64,000 nt of DNA from Rhabditophanes sp. KR3021 (Eukaryota; Nematoda; Chromadorea; Rhabditida; Alloionematidae), in assembly GCA_963281155.1 (NCBI GenBank), contig CAUJLY010000003.1, positions 2,790,001 to 2,854,000 on the forward strand, in the 5' to 3' direction. Each line of letters opens with the position of its first letter. Positions within the stretch are counted from its first letter, which is position 1. This document shows positions 48,273 to 58,829 of this stretch, one piece after another. A program made the translations under genes and the position numbers. The notes beneath the pieces are model-generated. The model had not been told where the DNA came from. It did no database searches and saw only the letters and a program-made list of their open reading frames with translations.

Positions 48273-49554
48273 TTATTTTTTGGATTGACCATTTATTTGT
48301 CTTGATTGAGTAAGAATTTGCTTAGATTGTTCGATGTACTTTTTGCGATTCATTTCAATCATATTCCATCTACGCTCTTCAAACAGTGCTTTTGCATCTT
48401 CCGGCATTATTCTCAACTTCGTAGTTAATTCGGTATGCTTTGCGTATGCTTTGTCTGAAGCATCATTTAAAGACCCATTTAGAATACAGCGAATTGTTTC
48501 TTCTTGATCTCTAGTTTCTATTAAACATTCCTTAATAGTCGCAATATGGATCTTAGGGTGCGCTTGCTTAATTCTAAATGCATATGAATTCAGCTGAGAC
48601 TCGGTAACATTATTCTTAACGCTTTTTACAATAGGGCTCTTACCATTGCATTTTCTATTCTCAAACAAGTATCTTTTTACAGCCTCATTTATTTCCGCAC
48701 TAGTGAGTGTAGTCTTTTTGATACCTAAAAATGATGACAATACAACAGAACAACGGTCAGCAAATTCAGTGTTCTTTTCATCCGGTTTTTTGTACAACGG
48801 TGACAACCAATTGATATGAACAATAGATAAAGGTACTATAAGAAAATAAAATACATCCTCCCACCAAGCGGCGGCGATTGTCGAGCAACAAATACCATTG
48901 AAGAATGGCCGTCTAATTTGCAATCCTATAGGTTGGACAATATCTGAAACCTCAAATGGCCAGCAACTAAATTGCAATAACCCATATTTTCCATTTGTTA
49001 TCGTACCTTCTGGAAAAGCTAGCAAAGGCAAAGAGGTGTCACAGGCATTACATTCGCCACCTTTGTTTGCCAAATAAGCTCTAACCTGCTTAACAAATTC
49101 TTCTCTACCTTTTTTTGCGCCTAAATCGGCATATCCTAATACAAAACGAATCCAATTTGGTATATCCCAAACCGAAGGTAAAGTACACGATTGAGAAAGC
49201 TCAATAGCAAAATGATCGATGGCGGAGACATGATTTGATACTAGCAAGCGTGTTTTTTTGTCCCAATGTCCAGCAGGGCCTTCATTGATGACAACCTAAG
49301 TTGTGATGATTATACAGTGTGCATGACAATAAACTTACGATGCCCATTACCATACTGATGATTCTCAAAATTAGTGACCTAATTCTGGAGTTCTTCCTAA
49401 AGACACAAGCCATACAAAACATATAGAAACCAATAATGACTCTCAACACAAATATAGTAATTCCTATTGGCAAATAGCAGAAAAATAGCCCTTTAGTAAG
49501 TAAGGAGTTGGAGAAGCGTGATTCGTCCAGTAGATTTTGTATTTGGATGTTCAT
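48273..49554 (-). CDS. AUP1: AUP1 (lipid-droplet/ER acyltransferase-like, CUE domain)
   Basis: Exons 49339..49554 and 48273..49295 (43 bp intron) encode 412 residues; human AUP1 has 410. An N-terminal hydrophobic hairpin (residues 20-70) is followed by an acyltransferase-like domain with SNHVSAIDH (H-x4-D), LLAFPEGTITNGKYGLLQF and VQPIGLQIRRP. The CUE ubiquitin-binding module (RIKQAHPKIHIATIKECL, ETIRCILNG) comes near residue 295, and a C-terminal helix (MPEDAKALFEERRWNMIEMN) corresponds to the region binding the E2 enzyme UBE2G2. AUP1 works in ER-associated degradation and lipid-droplet clustering. All domains are intact. Confidence 0.92.
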
Positions 49555-49936
49555 CTTGATTAAATGAGAGAAAGGTTGTTTTGATTATGTTAATATACTA
49601 CCAATCATATGCATTTGAAATGGTTGGAGAGGAGATGCGTTTGTCTGTTGGAAAGTCTGACTTTCGTGACAAGATTGCAGAACAAAACATACCTTCCTAA
49701 TGTATTCCAATAGATTAGCAATGAATAAATAGTAGTGTGTATGTGACTAATCTAATAAATTTATTAGATTAAATAGATTAACAATTTATATGTGACATAA
49801 TAATGTAATTTATTCCAACAAAAGGATCCATTTTATTTGGAAACGGAATGAACATCTAAAAAGTATGCATTAGTATGAAAAAGTTTATTTTATTACATTC
49901 ATATGATCAATATATTGGCTGAAATAGTTTTTTATA

Positions 49937-51068
49937 TTAAGAGTTCATTAGTTCCAAAGCTGCATGAATGTCTCGGGGCATCAATGTAACAGCTTTACGT
50001 AATTTGGTGCAAATCGAAACTTTGTGGAAGAAGGTGACCATGTAATCCTCCGTCGCATATTTCATCGCAGATATAGCTTCAGGGGAAAGTCTAGGCTGAT
50101 GGATTGTTGTACATTCTTGAACAAGTTCTTTTACTATTCTAGTGAAGGTTGCCTTGGGAATTTCTATTCTCTCTTCAACATTCGATCGGGCACGTCGCTT
50201 TAGATAATTTGTTCTCAATTTTTCCACAGCTTTTGATTTAAAGGTAATAAGATCACGTATTTTAGTTCTAGCTTCATTTCTTCGTACAGTAGATTTTGGC
50301 ACAGCTGGTTTTTTGAAGCTCACTTTTGGCGTTCTTTGAGTTGACTCATCCTCAAAATTATCCGAATCATTTACTGAATCATTTGCAGACTCGTTTAATG
50401 ATAAACACTCCAATTCCTCTTCAAATGGCAACTTTTTTACTCTGCTCTCCTTTGAGTGCCTTTGCCTAGGGGTTTCTTCTTCGATTGAATGCAGTCTAGA
50501 ATTAGGAATGTTTCTAAAGGTGAAATGTGAAGGAACACCAGTTTCAAACGTCTTATCTGACTGCTGAGAAGATATTTTTTGCCCTATAGTTGGCTGACTT
50601 CCTTTGTTACTGGAACAATTTATGTTAGACCCATCATAGTAAACAATTGCTCCTCTATCATTTGAACTGGATACTGGTGTTTGGCTCTTAATCATGGATA
50701 TATTTCCAATGTCAAGCAATGAATAATTGTTATCACTTTCCGCCACATGAGTTCTTTTTGCCGTTGAATGGAGAAGAGGACCTGAACTGATCGAAGACCT
50801 GTTTCTGCAAGACAGATTATTTTCATCATACCCTAGCATTAATTTGTGAGGCAATTCATCGTCACTTAGGACTTCCTCAATTATAGGCCCCGAATGTTCT
50901 GTCGAATCGATTTGGTTGCCCGGCTCAACACTGGCTTGTCCTATAATATAAAATAAAAATAGTTAGGGTTATAAAAAACATACTCTTCGGAAAGGATCTA
51001 AAGACAGCATTTGTTGGAACTTGCGTATTACAATACCCCGGGCCATTGTCTCTTTTTAAATTAAACAT
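49937..51068 (-). CDS. CENPA: CENP-A type centromeric histone H3 with a very long N-terminal tail
   Basis: Exons 50984..51068 and 49937..50940 (43 bp intron) encode 362 residues. I chose the start at 51068 (MFNLKRDNGPGY) because it alone keeps the frame across the splice. The last 74 residues form an H3 histone fold: IPKATFTRIVKELVQE, LSPEAISAMKYATEDYMVTF and RKAVTLMPRDIHAALELMNS, the last matching H3 KRVTIMPKDIQLARRI. Loop 1 (ECTTIHQPRL) is two residues longer than in canonical H3, a CENP-A hallmark. The preceding 285 residues are Ser/Asn-rich, with an acidic patch and a basic stretch near residues 250-280 (LKRRARSN). CENP-A marks centromeric nucleosomes. The alternative, CENP-T, has a different final helix. 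Confidence 0.8.
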
Positions 51069-51157
51069 ATTGATAAGACACGGCAAATAAAAACAATAAT
51101 ATTATTCGTCTTTATTTTAGCAGCTGTTTAATAAATAGTATGTTGATTTTACAAAGT

Positions 51158-51253
51158 ATGGCGCAAATTAATGAGCGTCTCTCCAAACGTATTGGTGTAC
51201 ATTTAAACTCGATCTGTGTAGGAAGCGCTTTTTATAACCAATGTGTCTTTTAA
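51158..51253 (+). CDS. Tiny open frame divergent from CENP-A, doubtful
   Basis: MAQINERLSKRIGVHLNSIC begins at 51158, 89 bp from the CENP-A start on the other strand, and stops at 51251-51253. The DNA after the stop keeps a coding look in the next frame (FNIYMACSNEVQNANHSR) up to a GTACGT donor-like site, and a TTTT run sits at the junction, so a one-base indel could make this a longer exon. The Cys spacing faintly recalls small twin-CX9C mitochondrial proteins, but that is weak. I do not know what it is. Confidence 0.25.
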   Translation: MAQINERLSKRIGVHLNSICVGSAFYNQCVF

Positions 51254-51962
51254 TATCTACATGGCCTGCTCGAACGAAGTGCAAAATGCCAACCATTCGC
51301 GGTACGTTAATGTTTGACTTTTGCAGTCAAATAAATATTGTCTCAAATTTGTTAGGCTTTCTACTTATCCCAAAAAGTATTGTATTTTCAGTAAAAGACG
51401 TCGTTTTGAAGTTTGATTTTATCAAAAACGTCACCATATACTTTCCATTTGCATACATCTAAATGTATATAAATATAGATATAAATGCATATGAATGTGC
51501 ATTTAATATATTTTACATTAATACACATTAATATATTCTTTTTTGATATCAAACACTCTTTTAAAAAATATATTATGTAGTTTTAGAAATATTATTTTAT
51601 TCAATATATCATCAGTGAGATGAGCAATACAAAAAGTTACTTTCCTTTCACAACTTTTCCTTATTCTTATTCAGCATAACAAGCAGGTCGATTTTAGTTT
51701 CATAGTTGTTTCTATTTGAATAGATATACACAATTGTTAAGACATGTTTTTTGCACTATATGTTTGATGAATCATGTATTAAATTTTAACATCTACATAA
51801 TATAGTATATGTTATTTATGTAATTTGTGTAGTCTGTGCAATTAACTGGATTATATTTTTAATGAAAGTTATTTCAAATTAGATTAGGGACCCCAAGCAT
51901 TATATTTGTTAGTGTTTCTGTATATACTTTATACCATTCCATTTATTTTTTAGTTTATTTTT
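51254..51962. other. AT-rich spacer before the thioesterase gene
   Basis: No supported gene beyond the doubtful frame just described. Confidence 0.4.
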
Positions 51963-54326
51963 ATGTGCTTTAAAAAGATCGTTAGACCATTGCTTCGACG
52001 CATTCCTTCAACTGTTTCGACTAATTCCCGTACTTTAGTTGACAACCGTCACAGTATGATTCAAGGTTCAGATCCAGTCGTCGTTGCCCCTGTAGGGAAA
52101 CACACCTCTTCTGTAAGTTTGCATATGTGCTGAATGTGTAACGGCCTCTTTAGCTCATCTTCTTCCACGGGCTTGGAGATCAGGGACATTCCTGGGCCGA
52201 TGCCTTCCGTCACTCGATTAAACTCCCCAACACCAACGTAATCTGCCCAAACTCCGCAGATCGCCCTGTCACTCTTAATATGGGTATGAGAATGCCAGCT
52301 TGGTTTGATTTGCTCGGTCTTACTCCTGAAAGCGGCGAAGATGGCCCTGGAATCTTGGAAGCTGCTAAATACGTTCATACCTTGATTGATAACGAAATCG
52401 CCAAAGGTATTGCTCCCGAAAGAATCGTAGTCGCCGGATTTAGCATGGGAGGCGCTTTGGCTCTCTATGCTGGTTTGGTCTATCCAAAACCTCTTGCTGG
52501 AGTTGTTGGTAAGTTTAAAAGTAGTTCGTCAGTTCATTCAACGTTTCTAGGACTCTCCACCTTCCTGTGCCAAAGAGCAGCAATTCCTCAAAACGTTGTT
52601 GCCAACAAATCAGTACCGGTCGGTAAAAAATCAATTAAAATATATCAAAAATACAAAAAGACATATTAATATTTCATGACGTGTTTTCATATGCACATTC
52701 TGAGGAGTCATTTAGGATGAGTTGAGCAACTTGTGAGTTTATTTGGGAGTTCATAGACAGTACAAAATCTAAGAATAGTTTCCCAGATTGACTGTTGGTC
52801 AGTTGATGTCTAAGTGCCTTAATAAGAATAGCCTCGACGTTTCCGGCGATAGCCTTAGATGATATTCCTTCTTGATAACCATCAACTTCTTTTCTGCAAT
52901 AGTAACTTTGCTGATAAATCTCTCCTTCTTGTCGAAAACAAAGTTCCATTTGAGAGCAGTGTTGAAGGAATATTTGTGATTTCTAATTCTTTCTTCCTAT
53001 TCAATTGATTCACCAACGTATTATGACACCATTTACATCTTCCGATTCCCATCCGTCAGCAAGAAGAGTTGAGTCCAAGAATAAGTACACCCAGCAAGCT
53101 TTGTCTCCATCATTAGCTCCGAGTTGGTCGAGTTGATCTTGATTTTAACAGCATTAGCAGATGTTTGTTCTGGTGTATCTACGAGATCAACCATCCTTTT
53201 AGGCACTTCAAATCTGTCAGTATCACCGGTTTCATAGAGGAGATCAAACAAGTATTGACCGACTAGTTTAATCGCCTTGTAATTGAACATGCTAAGCAAT
53301 TCGGCTGTAGCAATGCCAAGTTCCAAATTAGTTGAAGAGAGATTGGCGAAGATGAGAGAACGCTCCCAAATGGATGTTAATCTAGGTGATAGTTTGGGAA
53401 TAGTCATACATCTTTTTAACTTTAGGGGACATGTGCTGACTGTCATTTACTGCATCGGTCAAGTCATCCTATGCTTAATAAATCTCCTGTCTTTGTTATC
53501 CGTCTCTTCAATGTACCAGAATGAGTCCATAAAAGCATGTACAAAATGTTTCCCAATCAATGGATCTCCAATTTCTTGTAATTTTGATAGAAGCAACTTG
53601 TACAATAGTTCCCCTTTCTTGTTGTCAGAAAAGCCAGTACGCAATTCAGTAATGTCTTTCTAAAGTAAATAAGATATAATAATATAAATTTAGACTTACC
53701 AGTAATAGCATGATTCTTACTTTTTGTAAAAGGAATACTTTTGTCATTATCACAACTTCTTTTCGGTCTAGATAGTGTGGCACTATTGCTTTCGACTAAT
53801 TGAATCAAGCTGCCAACCTCTTCTTCCGAGACTTTAGAAAAGGTTCTTCTCATCTTAGTAGAGTTTTCGTTTCTTCCATTTTAAAATAAATAAAACACCA
53901 ATTGAGGCGATGTTATGCCCTAAAACTAATAAGAATGATTAGTTACGTTTAATTTGATCTTAAAAACACGTGAATAGTCTGAGCTAACATTGCAATTTCA
54001 AAGTACAAAGTCTTAAGCAACTGTTTGGGTGCAGTTTCTTTAAATTTGATACTGAATATTATGACATATAAATAATTAGCATTCAACCAAATACAAAATT
54101 AACAACAAAAAAAGCGATCTAAAACCTAATTATATTCTTTAAGGTTTTCCTCGGACATGGAACAAATGACTTTCTATTGCCCCATGCAATCGGCAAAATG
54201 ACTGAAACTCATTTGAAGGCATTCAACCCAAATGTTGAATTTCACTCCTATCCCGGAATGGAGCACTCTTCTTGCCAGCAAGAGCTTGCTGATGTAGTTG
54301 TATTCTTGAAAAAAGTAATTCCATAA
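51963..54326 (+). CDS. LYPLA1: Acyl-protein thioesterase (LYPLA1/2 family)
   Basis: Exons 51963..52112, 52154..52508, 52551..52618 and 54144..54326 encode 251 residues. The alpha/beta-hydrolase core has LIFFHGLGDQGHSWADAF, VVAGFSMGGALALYAG (nucleophile Ser), GHGTNDFLLPH (Asp) and YPGMEHSSCQQEL (His), the full catalytic triad. The family removes palmitoyl groups from proteins such as Ras and G-alpha subunits. The first 35 residues (MCFKKIVRPLLRRIPSTVS) are basic and hydroxylated and could be a mitochondrial leader. An in-frame Met at the start of MIQGSDPVV would give the usual cytosolic length. Introns 1 and 2 are 41-42 bp, but intron 3 is 1525 bp and holds an antisense element copy that separates the Ser exon from the Asp/His exon. 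Confidence 0.93.
52674..53880 (-). mobile_element. Decayed element copy in the thioesterase intron 3
   Basis: Minus-strand order: MRRTFSKVSEEEVGSLIQLV (an upstream MEE start near 53880 is one base out of frame), a 40 bp GT-AG intron near 53660-53699, ELRTGFSDNKKGELLYKLLL through HFVHAFMDSFWYIEETDN, then the 137-residue frame 53033..53446 (NLSSTNLELGIATAELLSM, QYLFDLLYETGDTDRFEV, TPEQTSANAVKIKIN), WNFVFDKKERFISKVTIAEK, and 52674..52949 with SSKAIAGNVEAILIKALRHQ, LTNSQSGKLFLDF and QVAQLILND. At least four frame changes. The C-terminal block is the best match to the copies at 16.6, 27.1 and 37.1 kb. There is no GIY-YIG motif in its N-terminal half. Confidence 0.6.
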
Positions 54327-54446
54327 TTCCATTTTTATAGTACACTTCTATATACTTTGATAATTAAATTCTGAAACTAATCTAAATATTTTTTAGATTT
54401 CGTAATAAATTCTTCTTAAAAAGTGTAAAAGTCATCATAATAACCG

Positions 54447-54535
54447 CAAATAATAACAGCACACTTTTATTCGAAATAATAACAACACACTTTTATTCGA
54501 AATAATAATACTACATTTATTCTAGTATTATTTTT
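54447..54535. repeat. Short tandem repeat, unit about 28 bp
   Basis: The motif acacttttattcgaaataat occurs twice in tandem, with a third degenerate copy, between the convergent thioesterase and TRMT44 genes. A related ttttattcgaac follows at 54550. It may be an expanded 3' UTR sequence. Confidence 0.7.
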
Positions 54536-54632
54536 ATTGAACACTCATTTTTATTCGAACAACAATTTGATATTAAACAATAACTTGTATAAGTATTAAA
54601 TTAAACAACAACCTTCATAAAATGATTATTAG

Positions 54633-56438
54633 TCAATGGATAAATAAACATTTCTGTGAACTTAAAGGACAACCATCTGGATGATTCGCCACAAACCAAC
54701 AATTTGTCTTCTTGACGTTTAATTTTGTGGCATCGATTCTCACAATTTCTTGAGCCCAATTTTTGATAAAAACCTTCCCCGAATGAATCTTAAAAACTTG
54801 ATGTTGGTTTTTGAGAAACGTTTTAAATCCTCCATTTTGATTTTTCATTAACTTGACTTCCTCTTCATTCAACAACTTAAATGCTTCCAAGACACTCATA
54901 GATCCTCCTGTATGCCAAGTACCCCCACAATAAACAGACATTTCATTTTGCTGTAACAACTTCTTAAAAATTCGTTCTGTTATGTCATTCCGAATATCAA
55001 GTGAAATATTAGTGCAGTTTCTCATTTGCTCTACTTTTTCTCTAGGCACAAACACATTTTTTAAATTTTTCTCAGAATCCTTTAAAATACTGTCTATAAC
55101 TTGGTCCAAATTATGAATTAAACCACTTTCAGGAATAGTACCAATTAGACAAATCTAAATGTGAACTATTATTATTGTTATATCAACACTTACTCTTTTG
55201 GTAGAGGGAATTTTAAGTCTATCCACTTCCACTTTGAAGCCAAGCTTAGTTATTAACCCTTTCAAGTAGCTAAGATAGTTGTGATAAATAGAATTGCCTT
55301 GTGAACCGCACCATACATCTTCCTTATTAACTGTTGCTGGGATTTTGGTAAATTTTCCGTAAAAATCGAACGGACAACAAGGAAGAATAAAGAAGGAACA
55401 TCGTTTGCGCGCAGCCATAACAATAATCCATGGGGTTAACTCATCACTATGATTGCCGATTAAAAAGTTACAAATGTCTGGCAATCCAATAGTTGCTACA
55501 TTTTCTGAAGACGGTACTAAAGCTTTCTCCACCAGACAGCATTTATCCTTAAACTCACTCCAAATATTCCGTGCTCGTAAATCAATGCCACAGCCGTTTA
55601 CTTGTTGTAATGCCAGAATATACGTCAACAGGCCATTTCCACATCCCACATCGGCAAAATAAGGTTTGATGTCATGGGAGTCCCAATATTGCAACAAGTA
55701 TGTTGCTATCCCACAATCTTCATAAACAAACTTTTGTGGATCTGTCTTTTCAGTCCACTTAGAAACGATTTCCTTTCCAATTGTTGCCTTGATGTTTCGG
55801 TATCTAAGTGCGTATTGTTCATTGTTTATTAGAGATGGTGGGAAAGATGAGTTGTCTTTAGTAAAATCCATATTGAAAAACCATTTATCAATTCGTGGGA
55901 AAGCAGTTGAAACCAACCATTCACCCTTTGTTATATCCTCATTTCTTAAAAACATTTGTAATTTAAAACTATCTTCCTGGTGCTCATCATCCCCGCTAAG
56001 CTTTTTCAATCTCATGATATAAGGAATGTCAATATGAGGATTTCTTAGAGTACTATCAAAGTTAAAAGTCTCAAAATAACATTCATGACAGCATCCATCG
56101 TTATTTCCAATCTTACTAAATTGATAAACTTGGTTGGAGTAGATGTCTGATCTTGGTATTAAGTGTTGAACGTCAAATGACTCATCGACGTCCTTCATAC
56201 CTTCAAATTGAGCCAGAATTTGTTTTACGTCTCCGAAATCGGCTGAAGCGAGTCTCCTGTTGATGCAATGAATTTTGGTTCTCCACATGTTCATTATTCT
56301 TTCAAAACAGTACCCTTCGTCTTCAATTAATTGTGTGTTGCCAATTTTAGATTCACATAACAAACTATAATCCACATCTAAATTATAACTCATGCCTAAA
56401 TTGTTATCTAAATTAGCAACTGAATGTGTAAGAGTCAT
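54633..56438 (-). CDS. TRMT44: tRNA (uracil-2'-O)-methyltransferase, TRMT44/Trm44 family
   Basis: Exons 55194..56438 and 54633..55154 (39 bp intron) encode 588 residues. The SAM-binding motif YFADVGCGNGLLTYILALQ lies near residue 265. It is followed by CGIDLRARNIW, an IGNHSDELTPWIIVMAAR block and the family signature FFILPCCPFDFYGKF. The upstream half (HLIPRSDIYSNQVYQFSKIG, EGYCFERIMNMW) also fits Trm44. Family role: 2'-O-methylation of U44 in serine tRNAs in the cytoplasm. The last 60 residues contain a short CCCH-like end (NHPDGCPLSSQKC). It follows the two-RRM gene at a distance of only 71 bp. Confidence 0.88.
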
Positions 56439-56509
56439 TAAAATGTTTTTTAAGATAATTATAGTAAAAAACTAATTAGACGGGAAAGAAATTACTTTAT
56501 TTAGTTGCT
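56439..56509 (-). promoter_or_regulatory. Operon-like intercistronic spacer with polyA signal and AG acceptor
   Basis: The spacer is 71 bp long. Read on the minus strand, it has an AAATAAAG polyadenylation-type signal within 15 bases of the upstream stop, then a pyrimidine-rich CTTTCCCGTCTAATTAG acceptor about 38 bases before the TRMT44 start. This is the arrangement expected for a polycistronic transcript resolved by trans-splicing. Confidence 0.45.
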
Positions 56510-57147
56510 TTATACTTCATTCAAAGAGGTTGTTTGGCTTTCTAAATGTTGAGCTCGTAATAGTGCCTCTTTCTTGATAACCTTCTTCACTATTATTTTT
56601 TGATTTTTAATTGCATGGCTGCCAATTCTTAATATTAGTTTGATGGAAGAGGGTAGATTGTAGTATATGAAAGTGCATCCATTTCCTAATTCGACAATAT
56701 TTTTAATTTCGCCAAATGTGGAAAAGTATTCAGTGATGTCTTTATTCGTAATTAATTGAGTGGATTGAGGGTATGATACCATTATACATGTAGTTTCCAT
56801 TTCATTAATTAGGTCTGAGTCCATCTAAAAAGACATTAACAAGGAACAGATGCTTGGTAACTTACAGTTTGTGGTTGATTTAATAATGCTACACTAATCC
56901 TTTGACAGCCGATAAAATGAGGACTAGCATGGAAAAATCTGAGGCCGTCGTTATTATCCAAAAATGTTAAGAATCCGAATCCCCTGCACACATTTACCTT
57001 GTCATCCATCATCAATTTCCACTCTTTAACTGGGCCAAATTGAAGAAAACGTTCCTCACACATCCTACGAGAAGTGTTTTCGGCCAAATCGGAAATGTAC
57101 AACGTCACGCCAGAACCATCTGCCCTATAAAAGTCAGAAAACGACAT
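56510..57147 (-). CDS. Two-RRM RNA-binding protein
   Basis: Exons 56866..57147 and 56510..56824 (41 bp intron, phase 0) encode 198 residues. RRM1 (about residues 13-90) has RNP2 LYISDLAE and RNP1 CRGFGFLTFLD; its spacing resembles Musashi/hnRNP A and SLIRP-type domains. RRM2 (about residues 105-180) is degenerate, with IMVSYPQS as RNP2 and NGCTFIYYNL as RNP1. There is no Gly-rich or RS tail. The specific orthologue is unclear. The gene is the upstream partner of the tightly spaced pair with TRMT44. Confidence 0.75.
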
Positions 57148-57710
57148 TTTTAATGTCTTTTAAATATTAAAACATATTTTGCACTATTTCAAAAAAGCTG
57201 CTTTTTATTCCAAACACTGTATAGCGGAATTCTTTTTGAGATAAGACCACCAATTATGTGTGACGTTAAGTTAATGCAAGTTTGTGATAAAAATAGAGAC
57301 AAAATTTGGTAAAAGTCATTGATGCGATAAAATCATCCTAAGTTTTAACTAAAGGATATCAGACACATCATAATCAGTGATCCATGAGACATTAAATGAG
57401 GACGTAAAAACGAAATACATTTAAAGTACTAAGCACTTTTTATACTCAGTTCCCATGTTTGAATGAAGATGGCATAATTTACCTATTCAAGTTTAAACTT
57501 TAATAACGCAAAAATAGCACTTTGTGAGGATTTACATAATATGCATATACTTTTTCCTATAGAATTACACATACGGTTGAATTTAGTTAGAGGAAAAGGG
57601 TAAAGGATTGTTTATAGAAGTTAAAAGTTAGAAAGAAACCTATTTGATAATATGTCTATTAGTATGATATTTATTATACAATATGTCTATTCAATGGTAT
57701 TAATGCTCTT
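57148..57710. other. Intergenic, no gene seen
   Basis: Promoter side of the two-RRM gene and AT-rich filler. Confidence 0.5.
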
Positions 57711-58100
57711 TCAGAGTAAACCACTATTTTTATTAAAGTCTACGATATCATTAAGATCAATGTACGTCAGTTCGGGCTGATTTTTCTTGTTTGAAATTTT
57801 CCTATCTGTCGTTTTCCTTAGGAAAGCCATTATCTTGTTTGAATCACTTGCGACAATCTTAGTTTCTTGCTTGTTTGCTTTATTACCGCCAATCCTTGTG
57901 TTTTTGTTGGAGAAGTTTGACTTTTTTCTGAATATGTCTCTATCCACTCGTAAAGTAGTATTTGACGCTTGTTTCAAGCAATAGCTTGGGTGATCGTGCC
58001 AAAACGTAAAGCACGAACTGTCATGTGCAAACAAAACAATCATTGTAAGAAAGATTCCCGTGATAAAACTACACAGCATCGTAATTAAAAGCAAAGCCAT
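57711..58100 (-). CDS. Small single-pass membrane protein, unidentified
   Basis: The frame of 129 residues starts with a strong hydrophobic helix (MALLLITMLCSFITGIFLT, residues 1-25), which is either a signal peptide or an N-terminal anchor. A short Cys/His segment follows (HDSSCFTFWHDHPSYC), then a Lys/Asn-rich tail (KKSNFSNKNTRIGGNKANK) and an acidic end (LTYIDLNDIVDFNKNSG). The two Cys residues close to the membrane could form a disulfide. I know no family. It is an isolated gene in a gene-poor stretch, but the composition is clearly not random AT-rich sequence. Confidence 0.5.
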   Translation of the reverse strand: MALLLITMLCSFITGIFLTMIVLFAHDSSCFTFWHDHPSYCLKQASNTTLRVDRDIFRKKSNFSNKNTRIGGNKANKQETKIVASDSNKIMAFLRKTTDRKISNKKNQPELTYIDLNDIVDFNKNSGLL

Positions 58101-58829
58101 CTAATTAATTGTAAGCTTTATTATAAAACTGTAATTAGGCAGAGACGTGGCAAAAATAATGAAAAATTTGCTACGTCATCTAACATTCTTTATATCCCAT
58201 AATTGCAAACAAAATTACCATGTTCAGTTTATTTTTTTGCTTAAGGTGGCGGGGTATAACAAAATATACTTTTGCATAATAACAATCTGTCTAATAACAA
58301 TATGCCTAATAACCAACTGCCTAATAAGCATCTTTAGGGCATACTTCTATCTGTATTATACTTCATTATTATTGAGAGAGTCTTAAATTTAATACTATCA
58401 AAAATTAATTTTAATACTCTATCAAATTGCTTTTTAAACCTCTTCCGAACAAGGAAGAAGAGAGACGGGTTGTGTTTACTAATTAGTGAAAAGAACTAAA
58501 TTTAAATTATTCCAATTTTTGTGACATCACATTAAATAAAACATTCATTTAACATAATAACAGTAGTAATAATTTAGAATAATGATATATGTAGAATATA
58601 GATTATAAATGGTACCAATGGGGTAGATACAAAATTTATATTTTAACATACACACTATTACATGGCAAAAAAGGTTGATGACATCTAATTAGTTTATTAT
58701 ACCAATCGCAAAGAATTATTAATGCTTACATAAAGTAAAGCAGAAGGAACGTACTATAAATCGCAAGAGGCACAAATAGATTACTTATTAAAAATTTATC
58801 GCCATCAAAATTATGTTGTACAAAATATT
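58101..58829. other. AT-rich intergenic, no gene seen
   Basis: It includes a short run of near-repeats around 58280-58330 (ctaataac with variants, four times). No gene. Confidence 0.5.

Noticed and set aside
49937..51068. CENP-T or another histone-fold protein instead of CENP-A
   Set aside because: The terminal VTLMPRDIHAALEL block follows the H3 pattern VTIMPKDIQLA, which CENP-T lacks.
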